Source: Candidatus Krumholzibacteriota bacterium
Lineage (GTDB): Bacteria > Krumholzibacteriota > Krumholzibacteriia > LZORAL124-64-63
Direction of reading: 5' to 3'
Length of the DNA: 39,754 bases
Assembly: GCA_024275485.1 (NCBI GenBank)
Contig: JAJRZA010000091.1
Coordinates: 1-39,754 of the forward strand
Under the pieces are notes generated by a model. It ran no database searches and was not told where the DNA came from. It was given only the letters and a program-made list of their open reading frames with translations. Shown here piece after piece: positions 25,910 through 34,164 of this stretch (the first letter of the stretch is position 1; the number at the start of each line of letters is the position of its first letter). Position numbers and translations under genes: made by a program.

Positions 25910-27256
25910 TCAGTTGCCTATGCTCAACGTCACCTTGATCAGGTTCCAGACTGCGGGATAGACGTATCCATCATTGACCATGCGTACGGTATTGATGGCA
26001 TCGTCCGCTCCGGTGTCCGTGCCTGACTGTCGCGGCGCCTGATCGGGTCCCACTGCAGGCCATTGGTTCATCTCGGTGCCGGCATCCCAGAGATCTATGT
26101 TCACCGTAATATCGCCGATAACGGCGCTGCCGGTACCATCAAAGAGGGCCAGGCCGGCCGGATCGAAGGCAAAAAAGAGGTCATTGGACTGAACGAACAT
26201 GGTTGCCAGTGACAAGTGGTCACCGGGTTCTGCGGTGAACGTCAGCTGATAGCTTTCTCCCGGAAAGATGGGCGCGGGACCGGCGGCACCAACCGGAGTG
26301 TTGAAGGCAGAGACACTGACTACACCCGTGGTTCCGGTCAGGGATGTGACTAGGCCGGACGGATCTCCGTCTTCGGCCAGTGCTTCAAGACCCAGGCCTG
26401 CGTCAGCAGCACCAGAGGTGAAGAGCTGGGCTTGATCGGAGTGGACTATTGCCACCCCGGGAGCAAGGGGCACGGCCAGACCCGTGTGGGCCTCCAGGGA
26501 CGCGAAGAGCGCACTGGGATCGCCGTCCTCGGCAAGACCTTCGAGGCCAAGCAGATCGGCCATGCCCGCACTGAACAGCGGATCATCATTGGTGTGCACG
26601 ACAAAAACGCCTGGTGCCAGAGGTATGGCCACACTGCCCATGCTGGTCATCAGGGTCGTACCGTCGGAGACGTTCTCCAGGCGTGCTCGAAACAGGTTAT
26701 CACCCAGATAGGTAATGGTCACCGCGATCACATCAGAGACCGCGGGGTAGGTGAAGCCGTCGTTGACCATCCGCACGGTCATGTCGCTGTCCGCCGCGCC
26801 CATGTTCGGGCCACCCTGACGCGGAGCCTGATTGGTGCCCACGCCTGGCTCTTCATTCATCTCTGTTCCACCATCCCATAGGTGGATTTGGGCAGTTACA
26901 TCGCCATCGACTGGTGTTGTCCCGTTGAACAGAGCAATGCCGGTCCCCGTGGGCGCGTAAAACAAGTCGTTGGACTGGACGAACATGGTAGCAAAGCTGA
27001 GCATGTCTCCTGGAATAGCCCCGAAGATGAACTCGAAGGCCTCCCCAGGAAAAATTGGCGCGGGCCCCGAAGCCTCCACCGGCGTATTGAAAACGCCACT
27101 GACAGCATAATCAGCAGCAGCGGACACGTTTTCGATGGTGAGGGTGAATGTTTCAGCATCGCTTACAGGGGTAGTGGGATCGTCGTCGCTGCAACCGGTT
27201 AAAAGGAGCAGTGCAGTGAACGCCACCAGGGCGAGGATCGTATACTTGGTTGTCAT
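25910..27256 (-). CDS. Lipoprotein with duplicated spondin-type domains
   Basis: 448 residues; ATG 27256 with AAGGCAAG upstream. Signal peptide with lipobox LTGC (Cys22) followed by an acidic stretch (SDDD) that is typical of exported lipoproteins in this group. The body is built from spondin-N-like pieces. Two blocks (about 52-180 and 316-445) share FNTPV.A.GPAPIFPGE, SLATMFVQSNDLF, LWD.GTEMN and APRQ.G, ending in MVNDG..YPAV. Between them lie two copies of a shorter unit, PLAPGV..VH...LF..G..GLE.LAEDGDPS. Spondin-N folds are Ca-dependent C2-like adhesion domains in animals; bacterial members are surface proteins of unknown role. No partner gene is evident. Confidence 0.87.
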   Translation of the reverse strand: MTTKYTILALVAFTALLLLTGCSDDDPTTPVSDAETFTLTIENVSAAADYAVSGVFNTPVEASGPAPIFPGEAFEFIFGAIPGDMLSFATMFVQSNDLFYAPTGTGIALFNGTTPVDGDVTAQIHLWDGGTEMNEEPGVGTNQAPRQGGPNMGAADSDMTVRMVNDGFTYPAVSDVIAVTITYLGDNLFRARLENVSDGTTLMTSMGSVAIPLAPGVFVVHTNDDPLFSAGMADLLGLEGLAEDGDPSALFASLEAHTGLAVPLAPGVAIVHSDQAQLFTSGAADAGLGLEALAEDGDPSGLVTSLTGTTGVVSVSAFNTPVGAAGPAPIFPGESYQLTFTAEPGDHLSLATMFVQSNDLFFAFDPAGLALFDGTGSAVIGDITVNIDLWDAGTEMNQWPAVGPDQAPRQSGTDTGADDAINTVRMVNDGYVYPAVWNLIKVTLSIGN

Positions 27257-27577
27257 GGTCTTGCCTTTCAGTTGACTGGTTTAAACCGGCAATGCTGGAC
27301 TCATTTTTCACACGTGTCTGTGGCACCATCGGTTTCTTATCTTCACTGTAGTTACGATGTGTATTCGGGGCTGTGACAGAATTAGGAGAAAATTTCTCCA
27401 AATTTCCCTGCACACCTGGCTCCGGTGGTTCCAGTCGATACCGGTGCACCCCGAAAACAAAGTCCCTACCTCTGCACAGCTTGGCCAATTTGGAAATCGT
27501 ATTCAATACCATAATGTGTGGAAATTAGAGATATAATCATAAAGATCTCCTTTTTATAAAACTTGGGCAAGAATCAA
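27257..27577. other. Intergenic region with a 15-base inverted repeat
   Basis: GGAGAAA-A-TTTCTCC (27385-27399) is a perfect palindrome with one central base, and GGTTTAAACC lies near 27279-27288. Both are upstream of the spondin gene and could be regulatory sites. An open frame on the - strand (27512-27153) overlaps the spondin gene start and has no protein-like features. No clear promoter was identified. Confidence 0.4.
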
Positions 27578-27603
27578 ACGGCCCCCGGGTTTCCGGAGGC
27601 CGT
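27578..27603. terminator. Terminator of the fadNAE-like operon, probably bidirectional
   Basis: ACGGCCCCCGG (27578-27588) pairs with CCGGAGGCCGT (27593-27603) with one mismatch and a GTTT loop. It lies 24 bases after the acyl-CoA dehydrogenase stop. T-rich sequence flanks it on both strands (CTTTTC on +, TTTGATTCTT on -). Confidence 0.75.
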
Positions 27604-27626
27604 CTTTTCTCACAGTAGACTAAAAC

Positions 27627-29417
27627 CTAACCCATAGTCCACCCATCAGCCTCAATCACCCGGTCGGCAATTCGATCGTGCAACTTGGCCCGGTTTACCG
27701 GATCATGCTTGGTCAGCCTCCGCAAGCCTGCGGCGTAGGTGCGCAGCTCGTCACCATCGACGGTGTTGGCCAGCACATTGCGAGCCAGCACTCCGACCTT
27801 GTCCATGGCATCGTGAACCCCCAGGGTGACCATGTCGGCCATGAGGGAGGCGGTTTCCTCGCCGTCTTTTTCCGCCTTTTTCAAGGCTCGCAGAATACCG
27901 CTCTCACAGGCATAGGCCTGCATGCAGATGTCAGCCACGTCGGCCAGAACTTCCTGTTGATCCTTCAGGCCCATGCCGAATTTCTGTGCGGCCAGACCCA
28001 GACCCGCCAGCACGACCTTTTTCATGTTGATCACCAGCTTCACCTCGTCTTCCAGAAATTCCGGTTCGCCCGGCTCGTCGAAAGAAGGCAGCGCGGTCAA
28101 CTCTTCAGCGACAGTTTGGGCAGCCTTCAGGAAGGCCAGCTCGCCCTTCATGGCTTTCTTCATGATCATGCCTGGGATGATCATGCGGTTGATCTCGTTG
28201 GTGCCTTCGAACAAACGATTGATGCGCTCGTCGCGGTAGTAGCGCTCCAGCGGATATTCGCTGCAATAGCCGTAGCCACCCAGCATCTGCACACCCTCGT
28301 CAACTGCATAGGCAAGGGCTTCACTGGCGTAAACCTTGATCATGGAGCACTCGATGCTGAATTCTTCCACCATTTGAATACCGGCCAGGTCATAACCTTC
28401 GGCGGTTTTATCCAGGGTGTCGATGGCCTTGTCCAGCAAGCCGGCGGTGCGGTAGACCATGCTTTCTGTCAGGTAGCCAATGGTCTGCACATCGGCGATC
28501 TTTTTGCGGATCAGGCCGAAGTTGCTCAGGGGCTGGCCGAACTGCTCGCGCTCCTTGGTGTAGGGCACGGCAGCGGCCAGAGTCATCTTGATGCCACCGA
28601 GAACGCTGGCACCCAGCTTGAAACGACCTACGTTCAGGATGTTGAAGGCAATGTGATGGCCTTTGCCGATCTGGCCCAGCAGGTCATCCGCAGGCACCTT
28701 CACGTCTTCGAGGGTGATGGCACAGGTGGAGGATCCCTTGATGCCCATCTTGTGCTCCTCGGCACCGATGGTCACTCCGTCCGCGTGCAGATCGACGATG
28801 AAGCAGGTGAATTGCTCCCCGTCGATTTTTGCAAACAGGATGCAGATGTCGCTGTACCCGGCATTGGTGATGAACTGCTTGCTGCCGTTCAGTACGTAGT
28901 GGCTGCCGTCTTCACTCAACTTGGCCGTGGTGGCCGCAGCCAGGGCATCGCTCCCGCTGCCGGTTTCGGTCAAGGCGTAGCAGGTCATGATTTCACCCGT
29001 GGCAATGCCCGGCAGGTATTTGGTTTTCTGTTCCTCGGTGCCAAAGTACACGATGGGCAGGGTTCCGATACCCGACTGGGCACCGTGGGTCACGGCGAAA
29101 CTGCCGGCGGCCGCCATGCGTTCGCTCACCAGCATGACGGTGGCCTTGTTGCTGCCCATGCCGCCGTAGGCTTCGGGAATATCCACCATGAGCAGGCCCA
29201 TGTCCGCCGCCTGCTTCAGCAGACCTTTGCCCAGGTCGGTGTTGTTCTTGTATTCCAGCTCGTCCCGCACCGGACCAATGACGGTATCGACAAAATCATC
29301 GACGGTGGTGGAGAACATGCGTTGGTTTTCGTCAAAATCCTCCGGCGTGAAAGCATCGTTGGGGGCTGTTTCCGAAAGCAGGAACTCGCCGCCCGTTGGG
29401 TAACTCTTATCTGACAT
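27627..29417 (-). CDS. fadE: Acyl-CoA dehydrogenase
   Basis: 596 residues; ATG 29417 with GAGGAGAG upstream. It matches the roughly 600-residue FadE-type acyl-CoA dehydrogenases: an N-terminal helical domain, the FAD/substrate loop YALTETGSGSDA (147-158), a beta-domain through about 245, and the helical domain with the catalytic-base glutamate E404 in LFEGTNEINR. The extra C-terminal helical region (about 440-596) is typical of this long subfamily, related to VLCAD and Bacillus FadE. It catalyses FAD-dependent alpha,beta-dehydrogenation of fatty acyl-CoA, the first step of each beta-oxidation cycle, and needs an electron-transfer flavoprotein not encoded here. It is the last gene of the operon, 29 bases after the thiolase gene. 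Confidence 0.95.
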   Translation of the reverse strand: MSDKSYPTGGEFLLSETAPNDAFTPEDFDENQRMFSTTVDDFVDTVIGPVRDELEYKNNTDLGKGLLKQAADMGLLMVDIPEAYGGMGSNKATVMLVSERMAAAGSFAVTHGAQSGIGTLPIVYFGTEEQKTKYLPGIATGEIMTCYALTETGSGSDALAAATTAKLSEDGSHYVLNGSKQFITNAGYSDICILFAKIDGEQFTCFIVDLHADGVTIGAEEHKMGIKGSSTCAITLEDVKVPADDLLGQIGKGHHIAFNILNVGRFKLGASVLGGIKMTLAAAVPYTKEREQFGQPLSNFGLIRKKIADVQTIGYLTESMVYRTAGLLDKAIDTLDKTAEGYDLAGIQMVEEFSIECSMIKVYASEALAYAVDEGVQMLGGYGYCSEYPLERYYRDERINRLFEGTNEINRMIIPGMIMKKAMKGELAFLKAAQTVAEELTALPSFDEPGEPEFLEDEVKLVINMKKVVLAGLGLAAQKFGMGLKDQQEVLADVADICMQAYACESGILRALKKAEKDGEETASLMADMVTLGVHDAMDKVGVLARNVLANTVDGDELRTYAAGLRRLTKHDPVNRAKLHDRIADRVIEADGWTMG

Positions 29418-29446
29418 TTTCGTCTCTCCTCGTTTTGAGCGGTTCC

Positions 29447-30631
29447 TTAGATTGCTTCAAAAATTCCTGCCGCACCCATGCCCGTGCCGATGCACATGGT
29501 CACCAGTGCGTACTTGCCGCCTCTGCGTTTCAGTTCGTGCAGTGCGGTGGCCGTCAGTTTGGCGCCGGTGCAACCCAGGGGATGACCCAGGGCTATGGCG
29601 CCACCGTTGGGGTTGATGCGGTCGTCGCCGGGGTCCAGTTTAAGGGCTTTCAATACCGCCAAACCCTGGGCCGCAAAGGCTTCGTTCAATTCGATGACAT
29701 CCATCTGTTCCAGGGTGAGACCGGTCTGGGCCATGACCTTGGGGATGGCTTCCACCGGTCCGATGCCCATGACCTCGGGACCGACGCCGGCCACGGCGTA
29801 ACCCACAAAACGGGCGATGGGTGTGGCGCCGATATCAGCGGCCGCTTCCGGTGTGCAAAGCAGGGACGCGGCGGCGCCGTCACTCATTTGACTGCTGTTG
29901 CCGGCGGTCACCGTGCCACCCTGTTTGAAGACGGCACGCAGACGTGCCAGGCTCTCCACAGAGGTGTCCGCGCGGGGGCCTTCGTCAACCTTGAACTCCA
30001 CTTCCCGGCTGATGGGCCGACCGTTCTTGGCCTTGGCCGGAAGTTGAGCCATCACTGTTACTATTTCGTCCACAAAACGGCCTTCTTTGATGGCCGCAAC
30101 AGACTTCATGTTGCTGTTGTAGGCAAACTCGTCCTGTGATTCGCGGGAAATATTGTCCCGCACGACCAGGTTCTCGGCAGTGATTCCCATGTTGGTCAGT
30201 GTCTGGGGTTGTTCGTGGGCTACGGTGGGATTCGGCAGGTAACGCAAGCCTCCCATGGGGATCATGGTCATGCTCTCGACGCCACCGGCGATGACTATGT
30301 CGTTTTGACCGGTGGCGATTTGCATGGCTGCGATGCTGATGGTTTCCAAACCCGAGGAGCAGAACCGATTGACGGTCATGCCGGGCACGGTGACAGGCAG
30401 GCCAGCCATCAGCGCGATGTTGCGGCCCACGTTCATGCCCTGTTCGCCTTCGGGCATGGCACAACCCATGATCACATCGCCCACCCGGGCAGGATCGAGG
30501 CTGGGATGAATTTCCAACAGATTACGAACCACGGCGGCCCCCAGATCATCGGGCCGGGTATGGCGCAGGGTACCTTTCAGGGCTTTGCCGATCGCGGTCC
30601 GTTTGGCGGCGGCTATTACGACTTCTCTCAT
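29447..30631 (-). CDS. fadA: Acetyl-CoA acyltransferase (3-ketoacyl-CoA thiolase)
   Basis: 394 residues, normal thiolase length. The active residues sit at canonical places: nucleophile Cys91 (NRFCSSGLE), His350 (GHPLGCTGA) and Cys380 (MCIGTGMGA). NEAFAAQ and the GGAIALGHP signature are intact. The enzyme cleaves 3-ketoacyl-CoA with CoA to acetyl-CoA and a shortened acyl-CoA in the cytoplasm. It lies 24 bases after the multifunctional protein gene and directly before the acyl-CoA dehydrogenase, so the operon encodes a nearly complete beta-oxidation spiral. AGGAGT-like sequence precedes ATG 30631. Confidence 0.96.
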   Translation of the reverse strand: MREVVIAAAKRTAIGKALKGTLRHTRPDDLGAAVVRNLLEIHPSLDPARVGDVIMGCAMPEGEQGMNVGRNIALMAGLPVTVPGMTVNRFCSSGLETISIAAMQIATGQNDIVIAGGVESMTMIPMGGLRYLPNPTVAHEQPQTLTNMGITAENLVVRDNISRESQDEFAYNSNMKSVAAIKEGRFVDEIVTVMAQLPAKAKNGRPISREVEFKVDEGPRADTSVESLARLRAVFKQGGTVTAGNSSQMSDGAAASLLCTPEAAADIGATPIARFVGYAVAGVGPEVMGIGPVEAIPKVMAQTGLTLEQMDVIELNEAFAAQGLAVLKALKLDPGDDRINPNGGAIALGHPLGCTGAKLTATALHELKRRGGKYALVTMCIGTGMGAAGIFEAI

Positions 30632-30655
30632 GTCAAACTCCTTCCACCTTCGGAT

Positions 30656-33037
30656 TTAGTTCCGCAATGGTTTACCGGTTTTAAGAATGTGTTCGATGCG
30701 CTCCAGGGTTTTGCGTTCACCCAGCAAACGCATGAAACCTTCGCGCTCGTGAGCGAGCATGTCTTTTTCTGTCACCGTGGATCCTGGCGGCACCTTGCCA
30801 CCGGCCAGTGCATTGGCCAACTCCATCCCGACTTTCATGTCGTGTTCGGAGATGAAGCCACCTTCCTTCATGTTGAAGAGCACGCTCTCGGCCAGGCCGA
30901 TTCCAGCAGTGCCCATCACCCGGATGGCGTGGTCTTCATTGGGACTGGCGTAGTTGCCACGCGCCATGGCCAGGGCCATATCCTTGGCGTCGGCAGCGAG
31001 GTGATCGCGGTTCATGGACCAGCTGTCGCCCGGGCGCAGGAAACCAAATTCCTGGGCTTCGGCGCAACTGGTGGCCACCTTAGCCATACCGATGGTTTCG
31101 AAGGCGTTGCGGAAGGCGGGTTGCAGGTCGCGCTTGTCCATCAGGCGATCCACCTGGCGCTGGTAGAGACGCAAACAACCGCCACCGGCCGGGATCACGC
31201 CTGCGCCAAATTCAACCAGACCGATGTAGGTTTCGGCCGCAGAGCGCACGGCGTTGCCACCCATGGCCATTTCGCAGCCCCCACCGAGGGTCAGGCCGTG
31301 GGGAGCCACGACCACGGGCACGCCACAGTGTTCCAAACGACCGGTGGCAGTCTGGAAAGCGTGGATGATCAGGTTGATGTCTTCCCAGTTGCCTTCCACA
31401 GCTTCCATCATCAGCATCATCAGGTTGGCACCTACTGAGAAATTGTCAGCGCCGTTGGTGACAACCAGGGCCTGCCAGTTTTTCTCGGCTTCGCTGCAGG
31501 CGGTCATGACCATGTTCAAGGTGTCCTGGCCGATGGAGTTCATTTTGGAATGGAATTCCAGGCCCAAGACACCGTCGCCGAGGTCGATGAGGCTCGCACC
31601 GGCATTTCGCCGCACTTCTTTTTCCTGGCTGCGAAGGATGTCGAAATCGAAAGCCCGCTCATCCACCGGCACGGGGGCAAAGCCGCCCGCTTCGGCGGTG
31701 GGGCTCATGCGCACGCCGTCTTGGGTCTTGTAAATGGTGTCGGCACCAATCTCGTAAAGGGCGTCGACCCAGGCGGGCAGAGGCATGTTTTCCGTCCTCA
31801 TGCGCTCGACCACCTTGCGGAAGCCCAGCACTTCCCAAACTTCAAAAGGACCGAGATCCCAGTTGAAGCCCCAGCAAACGGCACGATCGATGTCCGCCGC
31901 CTGATCGCAAATTTCTCCCAAACGCATGGCGCTGTAGCTGAAGCTGGAGGCCAGCATTTTCCAGATGGCCAGACCCGCTTTGCCTTTTCCCCAGGCCAGG
32001 GTTTGCAGGCGTGTCGGCAGGTCGTCGATGTTTTTGGCGGCGTCGATTTCGGGAAATTTGACCTTGGCCTTGTCACGGTATTCAAGAGTGGCCAAATCCA
32101 GGGTGTAGAATTTCTTTTTCGGTTTCTTTTCCATTTTGTAGAAACCGGCGCCGCTTTTGCGACCCAGAAGACCCTTTTTGACCATGCCGTGCAGAAAGTC
32201 GGGAATTTTGAAGGCCTCACGGGCCTCATCGTCGGGGATAAGCGGGTAGAGGTTCTCGGCAACGTGCACGAAAGTATCGAGACCCACCAGATCAGCCAGT
32301 TTGAAGGTGGCAGTTTTGGGACGCCCAATGGCTGGTCCAGTCAGGGCGTCCACTTCTTCAATGCCGAGACCCATTTCGGACATGATCTGCACCGTGGCCA
32401 TCATGGCATGAACACCCACGCGGTTGGCGATGAAGTTGGGGGTGTCCTTGGCCAGGACGATGCCCTTGCCCAGCCGATCACGAGCGAAGTCCGCCACGAA
32501 CTGCATCAACTCGGGGTCGGTATCGTTGGTGGGAATGATTTCGAAGAGTTTCATGTAGCGCGGGGGGTTGAAAAAGTGCGTGCCCAAAAACCGCGTGCGC
32601 ATTTCTTCCGGAAGCGACTGGGCCATCTCGTTGAGAGACAGGCCCGAAGTATTGCTGCTGAAAATTGCCTCCGGCCCAATATGCGGCGCGGCATTTTCGA
32701 GGACGATCTTCTTGATCTTCATGTCCTCCTTGACAACTTCGATGATCCAATCCGCTTCTTTCAGGCGGGCAATGTCATCCTCGAAGTTCCCTGTTTCGAT
32801 CATTGCCATGTTGGTAGTTGTGAACAGGGGGGAGGGTTTTGTCTTTTTCATGGCTGCCACGGCACCGGCGGCGATGTTGTTGCGGATTTTGCGGTTGGTC
32901 TTGTCCTCATCACTCAGTCCGGGTGGGACGATGTCCAGCACCAGGGAAGGAATCCCGGCGTTGGCAAAATGGGCTGCGATGGCGCTGCCCATGACTCCGG
33001 AGCCGAGCACGGCTACTTTTCTGATCTGCCTGCGCAT
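30656..33037 (-). CDS. fadN: 3-hydroxyacyl-CoA dehydrogenase/enoyl-CoA hydratase, FadN-type domain order
   Basis: 793 residues from ATG 33037. The N-terminal half is an NAD-dependent 3-hydroxyacyl-CoA dehydrogenase: nucleotide loop GSGVMG (12-17), catalytic His154 in GTHFFNP and Glu166 in KLFEII, with DTPNFIANR and a second dehydrogenase C-domain. The C-terminal half (about 480-793) is crotonase-like, with the oxyanion strands NFSVGANL and HGLTLGGGCEMAMG and catalytic-region GLVEFGAGVIPAGGG. This dehydrogenase-first order is that of Bacillus FadN and the opposite of E. coli FadB/FadJ. It carries out hydration and 3-hydroxyacyl oxidation in beta-oxidation. The gene order fadN-fadA-fadE matches Bacillus, and the divergent TetR gene is the likely regulator. 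Confidence 0.95.
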   Translation of the reverse strand: MRRQIRKVAVLGSGVMGSAIAAHFANAGIPSLVLDIVPPGLSDEDKTNRKIRNNIAAGAVAAMKKTKPSPLFTTTNMAMIETGNFEDDIARLKEADWIIEVVKEDMKIKKIVLENAAPHIGPEAIFSSNTSGLSLNEMAQSLPEEMRTRFLGTHFFNPPRYMKLFEIIPTNDTDPELMQFVADFARDRLGKGIVLAKDTPNFIANRVGVHAMMATVQIMSEMGLGIEEVDALTGPAIGRPKTATFKLADLVGLDTFVHVAENLYPLIPDDEAREAFKIPDFLHGMVKKGLLGRKSGAGFYKMEKKPKKKFYTLDLATLEYRDKAKVKFPEIDAAKNIDDLPTRLQTLAWGKGKAGLAIWKMLASSFSYSAMRLGEICDQAADIDRAVCWGFNWDLGPFEVWEVLGFRKVVERMRTENMPLPAWVDALYEIGADTIYKTQDGVRMSPTAEAGGFAPVPVDERAFDFDILRSQEKEVRRNAGASLIDLGDGVLGLEFHSKMNSIGQDTLNMVMTACSEAEKNWQALVVTNGADNFSVGANLMMLMMEAVEGNWEDINLIIHAFQTATGRLEHCGVPVVVAPHGLTLGGGCEMAMGGNAVRSAAETYIGLVEFGAGVIPAGGGCLRLYQRQVDRLMDKRDLQPAFRNAFETIGMAKVATSCAEAQEFGFLRPGDSWSMNRDHLAADAKDMALAMARGNYASPNEDHAIRVMGTAGIGLAESVLFNMKEGGFISEHDMKVGMELANALAGGKVPPGSTVTEKDMLAHEREGFMRLLGERKTLERIEHILKTGKPLRN

Positions 33038-33171
33038 TGTCCCTGCCTTTCGTGGTCCCGATCGGCGTTGCCAAACCGGGGATTGAAACCGACTGTTTCA
33101 GGTTATGGCTAATAAAACGAGTGTCCGTGCTTGTGTCCGGATGTTTCCGGAAGATCTGATTTTCGGAAAAA

Positions 33172-33185
33172 TGAATGGTCATTCA
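33172..33185. promoter_or_regulatory. Putative FadR-type operator of the beta-oxidation operon
   Basis: TGAATG-GT-CATTCA has perfect 6-base arms. It begins two bases downstream of the -10 element of the fadN promoter and spans the predicted start near 33181, the position expected of a repressor site. TetR-type FadR boxes in Bacillus have TGAATGA/TCATTCA arms, though with a wider centre, so the resemblance is good but not exact. Confidence 0.68.
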
Positions 33186-33187
33186 GT

Positions 33188-33216
33188 ATTTTAGTTTATT
33201 TCGTCCTGGCTGTCAA
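33188..33216 (-). promoter_or_regulatory. Sigma70 promoter of the fadNAE-like operon
   Basis: On the - strand, perfect TTGACA (33216-33211), a 17-base spacer and TAAAAT (33193-33188). Predicted start near 33181, giving a leader of about 140 bases before ATG 33037, unusually long. The operator-like palindrome at 33172-33185 lies over the start. Confidence 0.78.
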
Positions 33217-33242
33217 TGTCTTTAGGAATGTTTTGTTTTTCC

Positions 33243-33271
33243 TTGAAAATAGGTAAAGAAAGGCGTAAACT
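33243..33271 (+). promoter_or_regulatory. Putative promoter of the TetR-family regulator gene
   Basis: TTGAAA (33243-33248), a 17-base spacer and TAAACT (33266-33271) on the + strand, giving a start near 33278 and a leader of about 85 bases. Confidence 0.45.
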
Positions 33272-33310
33272 GCCCGATATACAATTTGAAGCGACTAAGC
33301 CGATTTCAAT

Positions 33311-33325
33311 TTAGAAGGCTTCTAA
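33311..33325. promoter_or_regulatory. Palindrome upstream of the TetR-family gene
   Basis: TTAGAAG-G-CTTCTAA is a perfect inverted repeat with one central base, 39 bases before the ATG at 33365. Its sequence differs from the TGAATG/CATTCA site, so it may serve another regulator or be an autoregulatory site of different affinity. Confidence 0.4.
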
Positions 33326-33364
33326 TTATTGAATGCTACTTCATGTTACGATAGGTGTGAAGCA

Positions 33365-33952
33365 ATGGCCCGGCCAAGCGAAGGCGGTAAAAAAGAACGA
33401 ATCCTGGACTCAGCGGTTGTGGAAATCGCTCAGCGGGGTTATCACCAAACCACCGTGGCGCGCATAGCCAAGCGGGCGGGCGTGGCCGACGGAACCATCT
33501 ATTTGTATTTCAAAAACAAAGAAGAAATTCTTTTCAGTCTTTTTGATCGTGCCATGGGACGGTTCATCGAAGAAGGTCGAACCCGTCTGCAAAATGCTGC
33601 TTCAGCCCCTGAAAAATTACGCCAGATCATTGAGTTGCATTTGACGCTGGTGGGTGAGGATCGGGATCAGGCCATCATCATTCAGGTGGAGCTGCGCCAC
33701 AGTCTGCACTTCATGGGACAGTTGAGCCGCGCCCAGGTGGGTGAGTATCTGGATATTATTGGTCAGGTGGTGGTTCAGGGGCAAGAGGATGGGGAGTTCC
33801 GCACTGACTTGGCTCCTGTTTTTGCAGCGAAGGCCATTTTTGGTGTTTTGGATGAGATGGCTACTGATTGGGTGCTGTCACATCGGAACACTCGGCTGGA
33901 GAGCAAGGCTGGGGTGGTGGCGGAGTTTGTTTTGGCGGGGTTGAAGAAGTAG
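33365..33952 (+). CDS. TetR-family transcriptional regulator, probable fatty-acid-degradation repressor
   Basis: 195 residues from ATG 33365; the frame is open to a TTG at 33329, but the added residues are not part of the family fold. The N-terminal helix-turn-helix has ILDSAVVEIAQRGYHQTTV, ARIAKRAGVADGTIY and LYFKNKEEIL (about residues 12-58), the classic TetR signature. The C-terminal domain (about 65-195) resembles the ligand domain of Bacillus FadR-like repressors, which bind long-chain acyl-CoA and release DNA. It is divergent from the fadNAE-like operon, whose promoter carries a TGAATG/CATTCA palindrome, so it is the likely repressor of that operon. The ligand is inferred. Confidence 0.9.
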   Translation: MARPSEGGKKERILDSAVVEIAQRGYHQTTVARIAKRAGVADGTIYLYFKNKEEILFSLFDRAMGRFIEEGRTRLQNAASAPEKLRQIIELHLTLVGEDRDQAIIIQVELRHSLHFMGQLSRAQVGEYLDIIGQVVVQGQEDGEFRTDLAPVFAAKAIFGVLDEMATDWVLSHRNTRLESKAGVVAEFVLAGLKK

Positions 33953-34104
33953 GTTGCAAAGGTCAGTCTTCGAACCTGCCGGGTTTTCAGGATCTATGCT
34001 GCAAATATTGACCGGGTCGCGGGAAAACATGGAGCCGCCGGTCGTTGAGAAATTGGAGGGGCTATGTAATTCCGCAAAAGAAATGACTATAGCCCAGCAA
34101 GAAA

Positions 34105-34141
34105 CCCGGCTGTCTTGGTCCTGGCAGACTCGACAACCGGG
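34105..34141 (-). terminator. Probable terminator of the propeller gene
   Basis: Read on the - strand, CCCGG-T-TGTC pairs with GACA-G-CCGGG around a 17-base loop (34141-34105) and is followed by TTTCTT. It lies 24 bases after the stop at 34165. The rest of 33953-34164 shows no gene; a GACCGG/CCGGTC pair with a 22-base loop near 34008 is weak. Confidence 0.5.
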
Positions 34142-34164
34142 CTGAAGGAGGAAAGAGAGACGGA

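Noticed and set aside
27153-27512. 119-codon - strand open frame upstream of the spondin gene
   Set aside because: No protein-like features, overlaps the spondin start in another frame, and the spondin gene has its own ribosome binding site.
27678-33112. Long + strand open frames (up to 578 codons) opposite fadE, fadA and fadN
   Set aside because: The - strand genes have full catalytic motifs and a coherent operon; the opposite frames have no domain and are His/Gln/Gly-rich shadows.
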